The notes below the pieces were generated by a model. It worked only from the letters and a program-made list of their open reading frames with translations, ran no database searches and was not told where the DNA came from. 64,000 bases of DNA from Bog-473 sp963824195 (GTDB lineage: Bacteria; Actinomycetota; Acidimicrobiia; Acidimicrobiales; RAAP-2), in assembly GCA_963824195.1 (NCBI GenBank), contig CAWGOJ010000001.1, forward strand, positions 251,187-315,186, written 5' to 3'. Position numbers and translations under genes: made by a program. This document shows, one piece after another, positions 19,062 through 27,817 of the stretch (position 1 is its first letter; the number at the start of each line of letters is the position of its first letter).

Positions 19062-19985
19062 CTAGCGGGGCGCGATCGCGTCGACCTCCGCCAGCACGTC
19101 GTCACCGGGTCGCCACTGCCCGGCGGCGACGTTGGCGGCGATCTGCTCCGGACGGGTCGCTCCGGCGATCACCGAGGCGACCACCGGGCGCGACAGCAGC
19201 CACCCGAAGGCCAGGTCGAGCACGCTGTGGCCGCCTCTGCGGGCCACCGACTCGAGGGCGGCGACCGTGGCGAGGCGCTCGTCGCTCAGCTGGTCGGCCG
19301 CCCGCTCGCCCAGGGCGGCCAGGCGGGTGCCTTCGGGGGCCGGCTCGCCGGCCCGGTACTTGCCGCTGAGCAGCCCGCTCGCCAAGGGGAAGTAGGGCAG
19401 GAACGCCATCCCGGTGCGGGCACACTCGTCGAGCACCCCGTCCTCGGGCTGGCGGAAGAGGATGTTGTACTGGTTCTGCACGCTGACGAAGCCGGGTCCA
19501 CCGGGCGGGGTGGCGGCCGCTGCGTCGGCGAGCATGGTGACATCGAAATTGGAGCACCCGAAGTCGCGGATCTTGCCCTCGGCCACCAGCTCGCCCAGCG
19601 CCCCGACGGTCTCCGCGATCGGTGTCTTGGCGTCCGGCGCGTGCAGCTGGTACAGGTCGATGCGATCGGTGCCGAGGCGGGTGAGGCTGTCCTCGACGGC
19701 AGTGCGGATGTAGGCGGCGGAGGCGCCGCCCCCGTGCCCCTCGTAGGGGACGCCGAACTTGGTGGCCAGCACGATCTCGTCCCGGCGGCTGCCCAGCGCC
19801 GCGCCGAGATACGTCTCGGACTTCGTCCCGCCGTAGATGTCCGCGGTGTCGAAGAGCGTGATGCCGGCATCGAGCGCGGCGCCCACCACGTTCGCCGTCT
19901 CCTTGCGTCCGATGCGCATGCCGAAGTTGTTGCATCCCAACCCGACGACGCTGACCTTCAACGAGCCGATCGTGCGCGTATCCAT
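19062..19985 (-). CDS. Aldo/keto reductase
   Basis: The product is 307 residues in the (beta/alpha)8 AKR fold. It opens with SLKVSVVGLGCNNFGMRIG, has the catalytic Asp and Tyr region (FDTADIYGG), the catalytic Lys in LATKFG, the His in YQLHAPD, and the C-terminal cofactor loop VIAGATRPEQIAANV that binds the NADPH phosphate. The ATG at 19985 has GGAAGGGG upstream; longer in-frame extensions have no support. It should reduce aldehydes or ketones with NADPH in the cytoplasm. It is divergent from the START-like gene 106 bases away, so both promoters are probably in that gap. Confidence 0.92.
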   Translation of the reverse strand: MDTRTIGSLKVSVVGLGCNNFGMRIGRKETANVVGAALDAGITLFDTADIYGGTKSETYLGAALGSRRDEIVLATKFGVPYEGHGGGASAAYIRTAVEDSLTRLGTDRIDLYQLHAPDAKTPIAETVGALGELVAEGKIRDFGCSNFDVTMLADAAAATPPGGPGFVSVQNQYNILFRQPEDGVLDECARTGMAFLPYFPLASGLLSGKYRAGEPAPEGTRLAALGERAADQLSDERLATVAALESVARRGGHSVLDLAFGWLLSRPVVASVIAGATRPEQIAANVAAGQWRPGDDVLAEVDAIAPR

Positions 19986-20091
19986 CGGCGAGCCCCTTCC
20001 TGCCTGCCGGTCCCGTGCAGGAGGACCGGGTCGCAAGTACTGTACCGGCGGCTCCAGGTTGGGGAACCGTGCGAGATGCAAGGAGGCATCG

Positions 20092-20472
20092 ATGGCAGCA
20101 GGCGCAGTGGACGTGAAGGTGGGTGCCGCGCCCGGCGACGTCTGGGCGAAGGTGGGCGACTTCGGCGCCGTGGCCGAGTTCTTCCCGGGTATCGACTCGT
20201 TCCGCCTCGAGGGTGACGAGCGGGTCATCGGCATGTTCGGCATGGAGATCCGTGAGCGCCTGCTGGCGCGGGACGACGAGAGCCGCACCCTGACCTATTC
20301 CGTCGTCGCCGGGGTTCCCCTCGACAGCCACACGGCGACCATCTCCGTCGAGCCCGACGGCGACGGCTCCCGGGTCATCTGGGCCTATGACGTCACGCCC
20401 GACGAGATGGCCCCGGTCTTCGGCGACACCTACAAGGCCGCCCTGGCCGCCGTCGAGGGCGCCTTCTCGTAG
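20092..20472 (+). CDS. SRPBCC/polyketide cyclase-like (START fold) protein
   Basis: The product is 126 residues, the normal size for a Bet v1/START helix-grip domain. The order of elements fits: VDVKVGAAPGDVWAKVGDFG at the N-terminus, the strand-rich centre and a long C-terminal helix (TYKAALAAVEGAF). The start is fixed by AGGAGG at 20081-20086, six bases before the ATG. Such proteins bind small hydrophobic ligands or act as cyclases or dehydratases; the ligand is unknown. Confidence 0.85.
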   Translation: MAAGAVDVKVGAAPGDVWAKVGDFGAVAEFFPGIDSFRLEGDERVIGMFGMEIRERLLARDDESRTLTYSVVAGVPLDSHTATISVEPDGDGSRVIWAYDVTPDEMAPVFGDTYKAALAAVEGAFS

Positions 20473-20524
20473 GCGCCGACCAGCGGATGGGTGGGTGCGG
20501 CGCGGCCGCGCCTACCCTGACCAC

Positions 20525-22057
20525 GTGACCCCACGCGCGGCGGACGCAGCGGCGGACGGCGCACCCCCGTTGGAGGCCCGGCCTGCGTCGCCGACCCCGC
20601 TGACCGAGGACGTCCCTCGGATCTACCCCCGCCGCCTTCCCGAGCCGACGTCGCGTGAGCTCGTGCGGCGTGGCCGGACCATCGCCAAGGTGGTGGCCAT
20701 CCACTTCACGCCGACGGCGTTCCGCCAGCTCCGGACCATCCGCCACGGCCCGCTGCCGGCGGCCCAGCTGGCGCGTCCACTGCGCAAGAGCTTCCAGGAC
20801 CTCGGCGGCACATTCATGAAGTTCGGCCAGATCATCGCGTCGTCGCCCGGCATGTTCGGCGACGACGTGGCCGACGAATTCCGGGCCTGCCTCGACACCG
20901 GCCCACCGGTGCCGTACCCCGACGTGCGCCAGCGGGTGGAGGAGGACCTCGGGATGCCACTGCGCGATGCATTCGCCGACTTCGAGCCCGAACCGATCGG
21001 CACCGCGTCGATCGCCGTCGTGCACCGGGCGCGCCTCCTCGACGGGCGGACCGTCGCGGTCAAGGTGCTGCGGCCGGAGATCGAGTACACCGTTGCGACC
21101 GACCTCGACCTCATGCAGCCGCTGCTCGAGATCCTGGTGCGCCAGACCGGGGACCAGATGGCCGGCTCCACCCTCCAGGTGCTCGACGGGTTCCGGGTGC
21201 AGATAGGGGAGGAGATGGACCTGCGCAACGAGGCGCGCTCGCTGGTCCACTTCCGGCGGCTGCAGAACGAGTTCGACCTGAAGCTTATTGCCGTGCCCGA
21301 GCCGTGCCTCGAGCTCTCGGGGCGCAACGTGCTCACCATGGAGTACTTCGACGGGGTGCCGATCGACGACCTGAGCCGGGTGGCCGACCTCGGCTTCGAC
21401 CCCAGCCCACTGGTCCAGGAGGTCATGCGCGCCTTCTTCCTGACCACGGTGCGCTGGGGCGCGTTCCACGGCGACATTCACGCCGGGAACATGATGCTGC
21501 TGCGCGACGGCCGCATCGGCGTCATCGATTGGGGCATCGTCGGGCGCCTCGACCCCGCCACCCACCGCTTCTTCATTTCGCTGCTCTCGGCCGCCATGGG
21601 CGACGAGGCGGCGTGGCCCGTGGTGACCAGGCACATCACCGACGTCTACGGCCCGGCCATCGGCGTCGCCGTCGGCATGTCCGACGACGAGCTCACTGCC
21701 TTCATCCGCTCCATCGTCGAGCCGGCGCTGACCCGGCCCTTCGGGGAGGTCAGCCTGGCCGGCATCATGCAGACGATTCAGCTGCAGATGGCCAAGGCGC
21801 AGGGCGTGGAGGCGCACCAGCGCAGCGTGCGGGCGATCGTGCGCCGACTACGGACCCAGCGCAGGGTCCGGCGGATGGCCGACGAGGCCGGCGGCCTCAT
21901 GTCCGACTTCGACCGCGGCACCTTCCTCTTGGCCAAGCAGCTGATGTACTTCGAGCGCTACGGCCGCATGTTCGTCTCCGAGGTGCCCATCCTGAACGAC
22001 CGCGCCTTCATTGAGAAGCTCCTGGACGGGGTGGACATGTCCGCCCTGGCCGACTGA
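20525..22057 (+). CDS. ABC1/UbiB-family atypical kinase
   Basis: The product is about 510 residues and has the UbiB motifs in order: the KFGQ motif (FMKFGQIIASSPGMF), the Ala-rich loop replacing the P-loop (PIGTASIAVVHRA, about residue 157), VAVKV with the catalytic Lys, EEMDLRNEA, the catalytic loop FHGDIHAGN (about 313), and VIDWGIVGRL replacing DFG (about 333). The start is a GTG at 20525. The family is required for quinone or lipid metabolism in bacteria and mitochondria, probably as an ATPase; the specific substrate here is unknown. It is 52 bases after the START-like gene and may be co-transcribed with it. Confidence 0.9.
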   Translation: MTPRAADAAADGAPPLEARPASPTPLTEDVPRIYPRRLPEPTSRELVRRGRTIAKVVAIHFTPTAFRQLRTIRHGPLPAAQLARPLRKSFQDLGGTFMKFGQIIASSPGMFGDDVADEFRACLDTGPPVPYPDVRQRVEEDLGMPLRDAFADFEPEPIGTASIAVVHRARLLDGRTVAVKVLRPEIEYTVATDLDLMQPLLEILVRQTGDQMAGSTLQVLDGFRVQIGEEMDLRNEARSLVHFRRLQNEFDLKLIAVPEPCLELSGRNVLTMEYFDGVPIDDLSRVADLGFDPSPLVQEVMRAFFLTTVRWGAFHGDIHAGNMMLLRDGRIGVIDWGIVGRLDPATHRFFISLLSAAMGDEAAWPVVTRHITDVYGPAIGVAVGMSDDELTAFIRSIVEPALTRPFGEVSLAGIMQTIQLQMAKAQGVEAHQRSVRAIVRRLRTQRRVRRMADEAGGLMSDFDRGTFLLAKQLMYFERYGRMFVSEVPILNDRAFIEKLLDGVDMSALAD

Positions 22058-22161
22058 GCGCTCCGTTGGCGGCTCGGGGGCGCCGCACCTGGCACGGAAA
22101 TGGAATCTGTTCTAGTTTCACCCGGGGCCCGGGCCGGGTCCCGGACACACGGGGAGGTGAC

Positions 22162-22623
22162 ATGGCAGACGAGGCGGTGATCTACCGGGCCGACCACGTC
22201 CTGGAATACCCGTTCGTGCGCTCCGTGGGGCCGGTCGTCGGGGCCTTCCTGACCGGCCTGCGCGACGGCAAGGTGGTGGGGACCCGGGGCACCGGGGGGC
22301 GGGTCATCGTGCCGCCCACCGAGTACGACCCCGAGACAGGCGAGGAGACCTCCGGCGTGGTCGAGGTCGGTCCCGAGGGCACGGTCACCTCCTGGTCCTG
22401 GGTGCCAAGGCCGAGGCCCAAGCACCCGCTGCAGACGCCGTTCGCCTGGGTGCTGGTGCGCTTCGACGGCGCCGATACCTCCTTCCTGCACGTGCTCCCC
22501 GCCGCCGGGCCCGACGAGGTCTCCACCGGCATGCGCGTCCGGCCCGAGTTCGCGCCCGAGGACGAGCGTGTCGGGCACGTGAAGGACATCAGCCACTTCG
22601 TGGCCGCCGGCGGTGCCTCGTGA
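22162..22623 (+). CDS. DUF35 OB-fold protein without zinc ribbon cysteines
   Basis: The product is 153 residues. The OB-fold half (GTVTSWSWVPRP, then TPFAWVLVRFDGAD) is clear. Where DUF35 proteins carry a rubredoxin-like zinc ribbon this one reads RGTGGRVIVPPTEYDPETG, with all four cysteine positions substituted; the protein has no cysteine at all. The ATG at 22162 has GGGGAGG upstream. It overlaps the next gene by four bases (GTGA at 22620). DUF35 proteins act as obligate partners of thiolase-like enzymes, as in the ChsH2-Ltp2 steroid retro-aldolase, so a partner role for the thiolase-like genes downstream is likely. Confidence 0.85.
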   Translation: MADEAVIYRADHVLEYPFVRSVGPVVGAFLTGLRDGKVVGTRGTGGRVIVPPTEYDPETGEETSGVVEVGPEGTVTSWSWVPRPRPKHPLQTPFAWVLVRFDGADTSFLHVLPAAGPDEVSTGMRVRPEFAPEDERVGHVKDISHFVAAGGAS

Positions 22624-23114
22624 GCGAGCGCGAGCCGGTGACGATGATGGCGGCGACCACCCGCCTCGACTACGTCTTCACGGCCGGCGTGGCGCAGAGC
22701 AAGAACCTGCACGGCCTGGAGCAGGGCAAGTTCATCGGCCAGCGCTGCCCCAAGTGCAAGAAGGTGTACACGCTGTCGCGCGGGTCGTGCCCGACCGACG
22801 GCGTGCCCACCGACGAGATCGTCGAGCTGCCGAATACCGGGACGGTGACGACCTACTGCGTGGTCAACGTGCCCTTTGCCGGCCAGTCGATCGAGATCCC
22901 CTACATCTGCGCGCAGATCCTGCTCGACGGGGCCAACCTCTCCTTCATGGGCCTGATCCAGGAGATCCCGACCGACGAGATCCGCATGGGCATGCGGGTC
23001 GAGGCGGTGTGGGTCGAACCCGAGGAGCTCGGCCCGACCATGGCCTCGGTGCGGTACTTCCGACCCAACGGCGAGCCCGACGCCGACTACGAGACGTACA
23101 AGGAGTACCTGTGA
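22620..23114 (+). CDS. DUF35 protein with zinc ribbon and OB fold
   Basis: The product is 164 residues. It has the complete zinc ribbon (GQRCPKCKKVYTLSRGSCP, about residues 40-58, three of four Cys visible with Asp/Gly after the last) followed by an OB fold (LPNTGTVTTYCVVNVPFAG). It starts with the GTG that overlaps the stop of the preceding gene and overlaps the next gene by four bases (GTGA at 23111). The zinc ribbon is thought to orient acyl-CoA substrates in the thiolase-like partner. Together with the preceding zinc-less paralogue it provides one DUF35 subunit for each of the two downstream thiolase-like proteins. Confidence 0.9.
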   Translation: MSEREPVTMMAATTRLDYVFTAGVAQSKNLHGLEQGKFIGQRCPKCKKVYTLSRGSCPTDGVPTDEIVELPNTGTVTTYCVVNVPFAGQSIEIPYICAQILLDGANLSFMGLIQEIPTDEIRMGMRVEAVWVEPEELGPTMASVRYFRPNGEPDADYETYKEYL

Positions 23115-24196
23115 GCGAGTTCCCCCCGCTCGTCTCCGGCCGCCGCCCGGTCGGGGTGGTGTCCTTCGCCCAGTACGACAACGTCAGGCGGGAGGACGCG
23201 CGCAACGAGGTCGAGATGCTGATGCCGGTCGTCGCCGAGGTGTTCGGCAACATCGGCATCACCAAGGACGACGTCGGCTTCATCTGCTCGGGCTCGACGG
23301 ACTATCTCGTGGGCGGCCCCTTCTCCTTCGTCACCGCGCTCGACGCCGTGGGCGTGTGGCCGCCCCGGGCCGAGTCCCATGTCGAGATGGACGGCGCCTG
23401 GGCGCTCTACGAGGCCTGGGTGCTGCTGCAGGAGGGCGAGATCGACGCCGCCCTCGTCTATTGCTTCGGGCGCTCCTCCCCGGGCGACTTGTCCGAGGTG
23501 CTGGCCGTGCAGCTCGACCCGTACTACATGGCGCCGCTGTGGCCGGACCCGACGTCGCTGGCCGCGCTGCAGGCCCAGGCCATGATCGACAAGGGGATCG
23601 CCACCGAGGCCGACTTCGCCACCGTGGCGAGCCGCTGCCGCCGTTCGGCGCTCTCGAACCCCAAGGCGCAGGTCGCCTACGACCGCTCGCCCGAGGAGCT
23701 CCTCAAGGAGGACTACGAGGTGGCGCCGTTGCGCCGGCACGCGCTGCCGCCACTCACCGACGGCTGCGCGGCGGTCGTCCTGGCCGCCGGCGAGCGGGCC
23801 TACGAGCTGTGCGAGCGGCCCGCATTCATCACGGGCATCGACCACCGGATAGAGACCCACTCGGTGGGCGCCCGCGACCTCACCATCTCACCATCGACGA
23901 AGCTGGCGGGGGAGAAGGCGGGGGTGGGGGCCAAGAAGGTCGACGTGGCCGAGCTGCACGCGCCCTTCGCCCACCAGGAGCTCATCTTGAGCGAGGCCCT
24001 GGCGCTGGCTGACGGAGTGGCCGTCAATCCCTCCGGTGGCGCGCTGGCGGCCAACCCGATGATGTCGGCCGGCCTCATACGCATCGGCGAGTCGGCCCGG
24101 GCCATCTGGTCCGGCCAGGCCGACCGGGCCGTGGCGCACGCCACGTCCGGCCCGTGCCTGCAGCAGAACCTCGTGTGTGTCCTGGAGGGTGTGTGA
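23111..24196 (+). CDS. Thiolase-like protein (Ltp-type), catalytic Cys and GHP His absent
   Basis: The product is 361 residues with a thiolase fold: an N-terminal half centred on VEMDGAWALYEAWVLLQEG, and a C-terminal half with NPSGGALAANPMMSAG. In degradative thiolases the first region carries the nucleophilic Cys (here Met/Asp) and the second carries GHP (here ANP), so both catalytic residues are replaced. This is the state of Ltp2-type steroid side-chain retro-aldolases that work with DUF35 partners. Starts with GTG coupled to the DUF35 gene and overlaps the next gene by three bases. It probably cleaves or rearranges a CoA ester, not a thiolytic cut. Confidence 0.85.
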   Translation: MSEFPPLVSGRRPVGVVSFAQYDNVRREDARNEVEMLMPVVAEVFGNIGITKDDVGFICSGSTDYLVGGPFSFVTALDAVGVWPPRAESHVEMDGAWALYEAWVLLQEGEIDAALVYCFGRSSPGDLSEVLAVQLDPYYMAPLWPDPTSLAALQAQAMIDKGIATEADFATVASRCRRSALSNPKAQVAYDRSPEELLKEDYEVAPLRRHALPPLTDGCAAVVLAAGERAYELCERPAFITGIDHRIETHSVGARDLTISPSTKLAGEKAGVGAKKVDVAELHAPFAHQELILSEALALADGVAVNPSGGALAANPMMSAGLIRIGESARAIWSGQADRAVAHATSGPCLQQNLVCVLEGV

Positions 24197-25371
24197 TGGC
24201 GGAGCGCTGCGCAGTCATCGGGATCGGGCAGACGGTGGCCAAGTCCAAGCGGGAGGACGTCTCCATCGCCGGCCTGGTGCGCGAGGCCGCACTGGCGGCG
24301 CTCGAGGACGCCGGGCTCACCTTCGCCGACATCGACGCCGTCGTCGTGGGCAAGGCGCCCGACATGTTCGAGGGCGTCATGATGCCCGAGCTCTACCTGG
24401 CGCCGGCTCTCGGTGCGGTCGGCAAGCCGATGTTCCGTGTCCACACGGCCGGGTCGGTCGGAGGGTCCACCGCCATCGTGGCGGCGCACCTCGTGGCGTC
24501 GGGCATCCACGAGCGGGTGCTGACGGTCGCCTTCGAGAAGCAGAGCGACTCCGACGCCATGTGGGCGCTCTCGGTGCCCCAGCCGTTCTCCGCCCCGCTG
24601 CTCGCCGGTGCGGGCGGCTACTTCGCGCCCATCATCCGGGCCTATATGTACCGCTCGGGCGCCCCGCGTGACATCGGCATGATGGTGGCGGTCAAGGACC
24701 GGCTGCACGCGCTGAAGAACCCCTACGCGCACCTGCACCTGCCCGACATCTCCATGCAGATGGTGGAGGAGTCGATCATGCTGTGGGACCCGCTGCACTA
24801 CCTGGAGTCGTGTCCGTCCTCCGACGGCGCCGCCGCCATGGTCATCGGGTCGGAGAAGGCGGCGGGTGCGGCCACGGCGTCGACGGGTCGTCCACCGGCC
24901 TGGATCCACGGCATGGCCATGCGGTCGGAGCCGACGATGTTCGCCGGCCGCGACCAGGTCAACCCGCGGGCGGGACGGGACTGCGCGGCGGACCTGTACC
25001 GCCAGGCCGGCATCACCGACCCGCGGGCCGATTTCGACATGGCCGAGGTGTACGTGCCCTTCAGCTGGTACGAGCCGATGTGGCTCGAGAACCTCGGCTT
25101 CTGCGCCGAGGGCGACGGGTGGAAGCTCACCCAGGCGGGGGCGACGTCCATGATCGAGGGCGGCGACATCCCGTGGAACTGCTCGGGCGGTGTCCTGTCG
25201 TCCAATCCCATCGGCGCCTCCGGCATGCTGCGCTTCCTCGAGACGGCCCTGCAGGTGCGGGGCCTGGCCGGCGAGCACCAGGTGCCCGACGCCCGCCGGG
25301 CGCTCGGGCAGGCCTACGGTGGTGGCTCCCAGTTCTTCGCCATGTGGGTCGTCAGCGCCGACAAACCCTGA
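24196..25371 (+). CDS. Thiolase-like protein (SCP-x/Ltp-type), second copy
   Basis: The product is 391 residues. It starts with the thiolase-family beta-strand (RCAVIGIGQTVAKSKREDVS), and the nucleophile region reads VHTAGSVGGSTAIVAAH without a Cys. The C-terminal signature reads NCSGGVLSSNPIGASGM, with NP where thiolases have HP. A Tyr/Trp-rich segment (YVPFSWYEPMWLENLGF) lies between, as in lipid-transfer-protein-type thiolases. It is the paralogue and probable dimer partner of the preceding protein, starting one base into its stop codon. The gene pair with two DUF35 genes suggests a hetero-oligomeric acyl-CoA lyase. Confidence 0.88.
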   Translation: MAERCAVIGIGQTVAKSKREDVSIAGLVREAALAALEDAGLTFADIDAVVVGKAPDMFEGVMMPELYLAPALGAVGKPMFRVHTAGSVGGSTAIVAAHLVASGIHERVLTVAFEKQSDSDAMWALSVPQPFSAPLLAGAGGYFAPIIRAYMYRSGAPRDIGMMVAVKDRLHALKNPYAHLHLPDISMQMVEESIMLWDPLHYLESCPSSDGAAAMVIGSEKAAGAATASTGRPPAWIHGMAMRSEPTMFAGRDQVNPRAGRDCAADLYRQAGITDPRADFDMAEVYVPFSWYEPMWLENLGFCAEGDGWKLTQAGATSMIEGGDIPWNCSGGVLSSNPIGASGMLRFLETALQVRGLAGEHQVPDARRALGQAYGGGSQFFAMWVVSADKP

Positions 25372-25430
25372 GGCGAGGGCCCTGCCGGTATGCTCGGCGG
25401 AGCCAAGCCAGCCCTGACCAGGAGGTATCC

Positions 25431-25625
25431 GTGAAGGTCGTCGTGGACTTCGACGAGTGTGCCAGCAACGCCGTGTGCATGGGCATCCTGCCCGAGGTCT
25501 TCGAGGTGCGTGATGACGGGTACCTCTACGTCCTCAACGAGCACCCGCCCGAGGAGTTCCGCGAGCGCCTGCGCGAAGCGGTCAACGGTTGCCCGACGGG
25601 CGCCATCTCCATAGAGGAAGACTGA
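25431..25625 (+). CDS. Single-cluster ferredoxin ([3Fe-4S] type)
   Basis: The product is 64 residues. It reads VDFDECASNAVCMGILPEVFEV near the start (split here: Cys at about 9 and 15) and NGCPTGAISIEE at the end, the pattern of actinobacterial one-cluster ferredoxins that serve cytochromes P450. The middle cysteine of a 4Fe-4S set is replaced, which favours a [3Fe-4S] cluster. The GTG start has AGGAGG six bases upstream. It follows the thiolase genes by 59 bases and may belong to the same catabolic unit; no P450 lies in this window. Confidence 0.88.
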   Translation: MKVVVDFDECASNAVCMGILPEVFEVRDDGYLYVLNEHPPEEFRERLREAVNGCPTGAISIEED

Positions 25626-25679
25626 CGCCGGCCCGTTCCGCCCGCACTCCGACGGCGCCGGGGTGCGCCGTCGCACCGC

Positions 25680-27191
25680 ATGGCTGACACCGCCACCCCG
25701 CCACGGGCGCGCTTCGCCCCGTCACCGACCGGCTACTTCCACGTCGGCAGCGCACGGGCGGCGCTGTTCAACTGGCTCTTCGTGCGCCGGCTCGGCGGCA
25801 CGTTCATCCTGCGGATAGAGGACACCGACGAGGCGCGCAACCGCCCCGAGTGGACCGACGGGATCATCTCCGCGCTCGACTGGCTCGGCATGGCCCCGGA
25901 CGAGGGACCGTTCTTCCAGTCGGCCGCCGAGGAGGTGCACGCCGCCGCCATCGAGGCGCTGTGGGAGAGCGGGGCCCTGTACGCCTGCGGGTGCACGCGC
26001 GAGGAGATCGACGAGCGCACCAAGCAGCGCGCCGCGGCGGGGGACCCGACGCCGGGCTACGACGGGCACTGCCGCGACCTCGGGCTGCCGCGCGGTGCCG
26101 GCCGCGCCCTACGCTTCCGCACACCCGACGAGGGCGTGGTGCAGGTGCACGACCTGGTGCGCGGTGAGGTGGGGTTCCCGCAGCGCGCCCTCGAGGACTT
26201 CATCTGCGTGAAGGGGAACGGCAAGCCGCTCTTCGTGCTGGCCAACGCGGTAGACGATCGCACCATGGCGATCAGCCATGTGATCCGCGGTGAGGACCAG
26301 CTGCCGACGACGCCGCGGCAGATCATGCTGTGGGGCGCGCTCAACGCGGCCGAGGGGAGGGACCTCCCGTTGCCCGCCTACGCCCACCTGCCGCTGCTGG
26401 TCAACGAGCGCGGCAAGAAGCTCTCCAAGCGGCGCGATCCAGTGGCGGTCGAGATGTACCGCGAACAGGGCTACCTTCCGGCCGCCTTCCGCAACTACCT
26501 GGCGCTGCTCGGCTGGAGCCCCGGGGACGAGGAGATCGTGCCAATCGAGACGATCATGGAGAACTTCCGGCTCGAGGACGTGCAGCGCTCACCGGCCTTC
26601 TTCGACGTCAAGAAGCTCTCGCACATCAACGGTGTGTACATCCGCGCCCTGCCGGTGGGTGAATTCGTGGAGGCGGTGCGCCCCTGGGTGGACCCGGTGC
26701 CGGGGGAGTGGGTGCCGGGCGGCTGGCGCGACCCGGACACGGGGGCGCCGGCCGTCGACCCGCCGCCCTGGGACACTGAGCACTTCGACGCCGCGACGTT
26801 CGCGGCGCTGGCCGAGGTGACCCAGGAACGGGTGTCGGTGCTGGGCGAGGTGCCCGAGCTGGTCGGCTTCTTGTTCCTGGATGGCGCCCCGGTCGACGAG
26901 GACAGCTGGCAGAAGGCGATCGCCGGCGACGACATGGCGCCCCGGATCCTGAGCGACGCCCTGGCGGCCTACGAGGTCTGTCCGTGGGACACGGACTCGC
27001 TCCACGAGGCGACTCTGGCCATCGCGGAGTCGGTGGGCCGCAAGCTCGGCAAGGCGCAGGCCCCGATCCGGGTGGCCGTCATGGGGAGGACCCGGGGCCT
27101 CCCGCTGTTCGACTCGCTGGCGGTGCTCGGCCGTGAGGAGACACGCCGGCGCCTGGCGGCCGCGCTCTCCCGGCTGGCCCCGTCGGGCTGA
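25680..27191 (+). CDS. gltX: Glutamyl-tRNA synthetase
   Basis: The product is 503 residues, a class I aminoacyl-tRNA synthetase. The HIGH-type motif reads RFAPSPTGYFHVGSARAALF (residues 11-30) and the KMSKS-type motif reads KKLSKRRD (about residue 246). The Zn-site region contains CGCTREEID with a later CRDLG, and the C-terminal anticodon-binding helices are present. It charges tRNA-Glu with glutamate, and in many actinobacteria also tRNA-Gln as the first step of the amidotransferase route. The tRNA-Gln and tRNA-Glu genes lie 1.3 kb downstream. Its stop overlaps the next start by one base. Confidence 0.97.
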   Translation: MADTATPPRARFAPSPTGYFHVGSARAALFNWLFVRRLGGTFILRIEDTDEARNRPEWTDGIISALDWLGMAPDEGPFFQSAAEEVHAAAIEALWESGALYACGCTREEIDERTKQRAAAGDPTPGYDGHCRDLGLPRGAGRALRFRTPDEGVVQVHDLVRGEVGFPQRALEDFICVKGNGKPLFVLANAVDDRTMAISHVIRGEDQLPTTPRQIMLWGALNAAEGRDLPLPAYAHLPLLVNERGKKLSKRRDPVAVEMYREQGYLPAAFRNYLALLGWSPGDEEIVPIETIMENFRLEDVQRSPAFFDVKKLSHINGVYIRALPVGEFVEAVRPWVDPVPGEWVPGGWRDPDTGAPAVDPPPWDTEHFDAATFAALAEVTQERVSVLGEVPELVGFLFLDGAPVDEDSWQKAIAGDDMAPRILSDALAAYEVCPWDTDSLHEATLAIAESVGRKLGKAQAPIRVAVMGRTRGLPLFDSLAVLGREETRRRLAAALSRLAPSG

Positions 27192-27814
27192 TGCTGCTGG
27201 CGCCGCTCCGCTGGGCGCTGCGCATCGCCTTCCTCGTCGTCGCCCTGATCGTCCTGTACTTCGGCGTGACCCTGGTGCAGGTGTGGCTCACGTCGCGCCA
27301 ATACGACCCCCATCCGGCAGGCGCCATCCTGGTCATGGGCGCGGCACAGTACGATTGCGTCCCCTCCCCGGACCTCCGGGCGCGCCTCGACCAGGCGGCG
27401 ATGCTCTACCACGAGGGTTACGCCCACCTGATCATGGTGACGGGCAACAGGCAGCCGGGGGACCGGTGCACCGAGTCGCAGTCCGGAAAGATGTACCTCG
27501 AGGAGATCCACCACATACCGGCGGCGGACATCCTCGAGGCCGGTGGCGACGACAGCTACGAGAACATCGCGGACGCGCAGAAGCAGCTCGAGGCGCGCAA
27601 CGCCCGGGTGGTGCTCGTGACCACCGACCCGTTCCACGAGGACCGCTCCATGGCCATCGCCTCGGACCTCGCGCTGAGCCCTTCACCGACACCGACGAAG
27701 AGCTCGCCCATCACGGGGTGGTCGACGGTGCCCTACTTCGTGAAGGAGGCGGTGGGGGTCGGGCTGGGGCGGATCATCGGCTACAACCACCTGGAGTGGC
27801 TGCACGACGCGTGA
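27191..27814 (+). CDS. DUF218 (YdcF/SanA-like) membrane-anchored protein
   Basis: The product is 207 residues: one N-terminal membrane helix (about residues 8-32), then the DUF218 Rossmann-like domain with GAILVMGAAQYDCVPSPDLR, VTGNRQPGDRCTES, and the ENI motif in GGDDSYENIADAQKQLE. The domain is probably outside the membrane and has been linked to envelope integrity and vancomycin sensitivity in the SanA/ElyC relatives. The ATG overlaps the gltX stop by one base, so it is translationally coupled to a housekeeping gene. Confidence 0.88.
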   Translation: MLLAPLRWALRIAFLVVALIVLYFGVTLVQVWLTSRQYDPHPAGAILVMGAAQYDCVPSPDLRARLDQAAMLYHEGYAHLIMVTGNRQPGDRCTESQSGKMYLEEIHHIPAADILEAGGDDSYENIADAQKQLEARNARVVLVTTDPFHEDRSMAIASDLALSPSPTPTKSSPITGWSTVPYFVKEAVGVGLGRIIGYNHLEWLHDA

Positions 27815-27817
27815 CGG

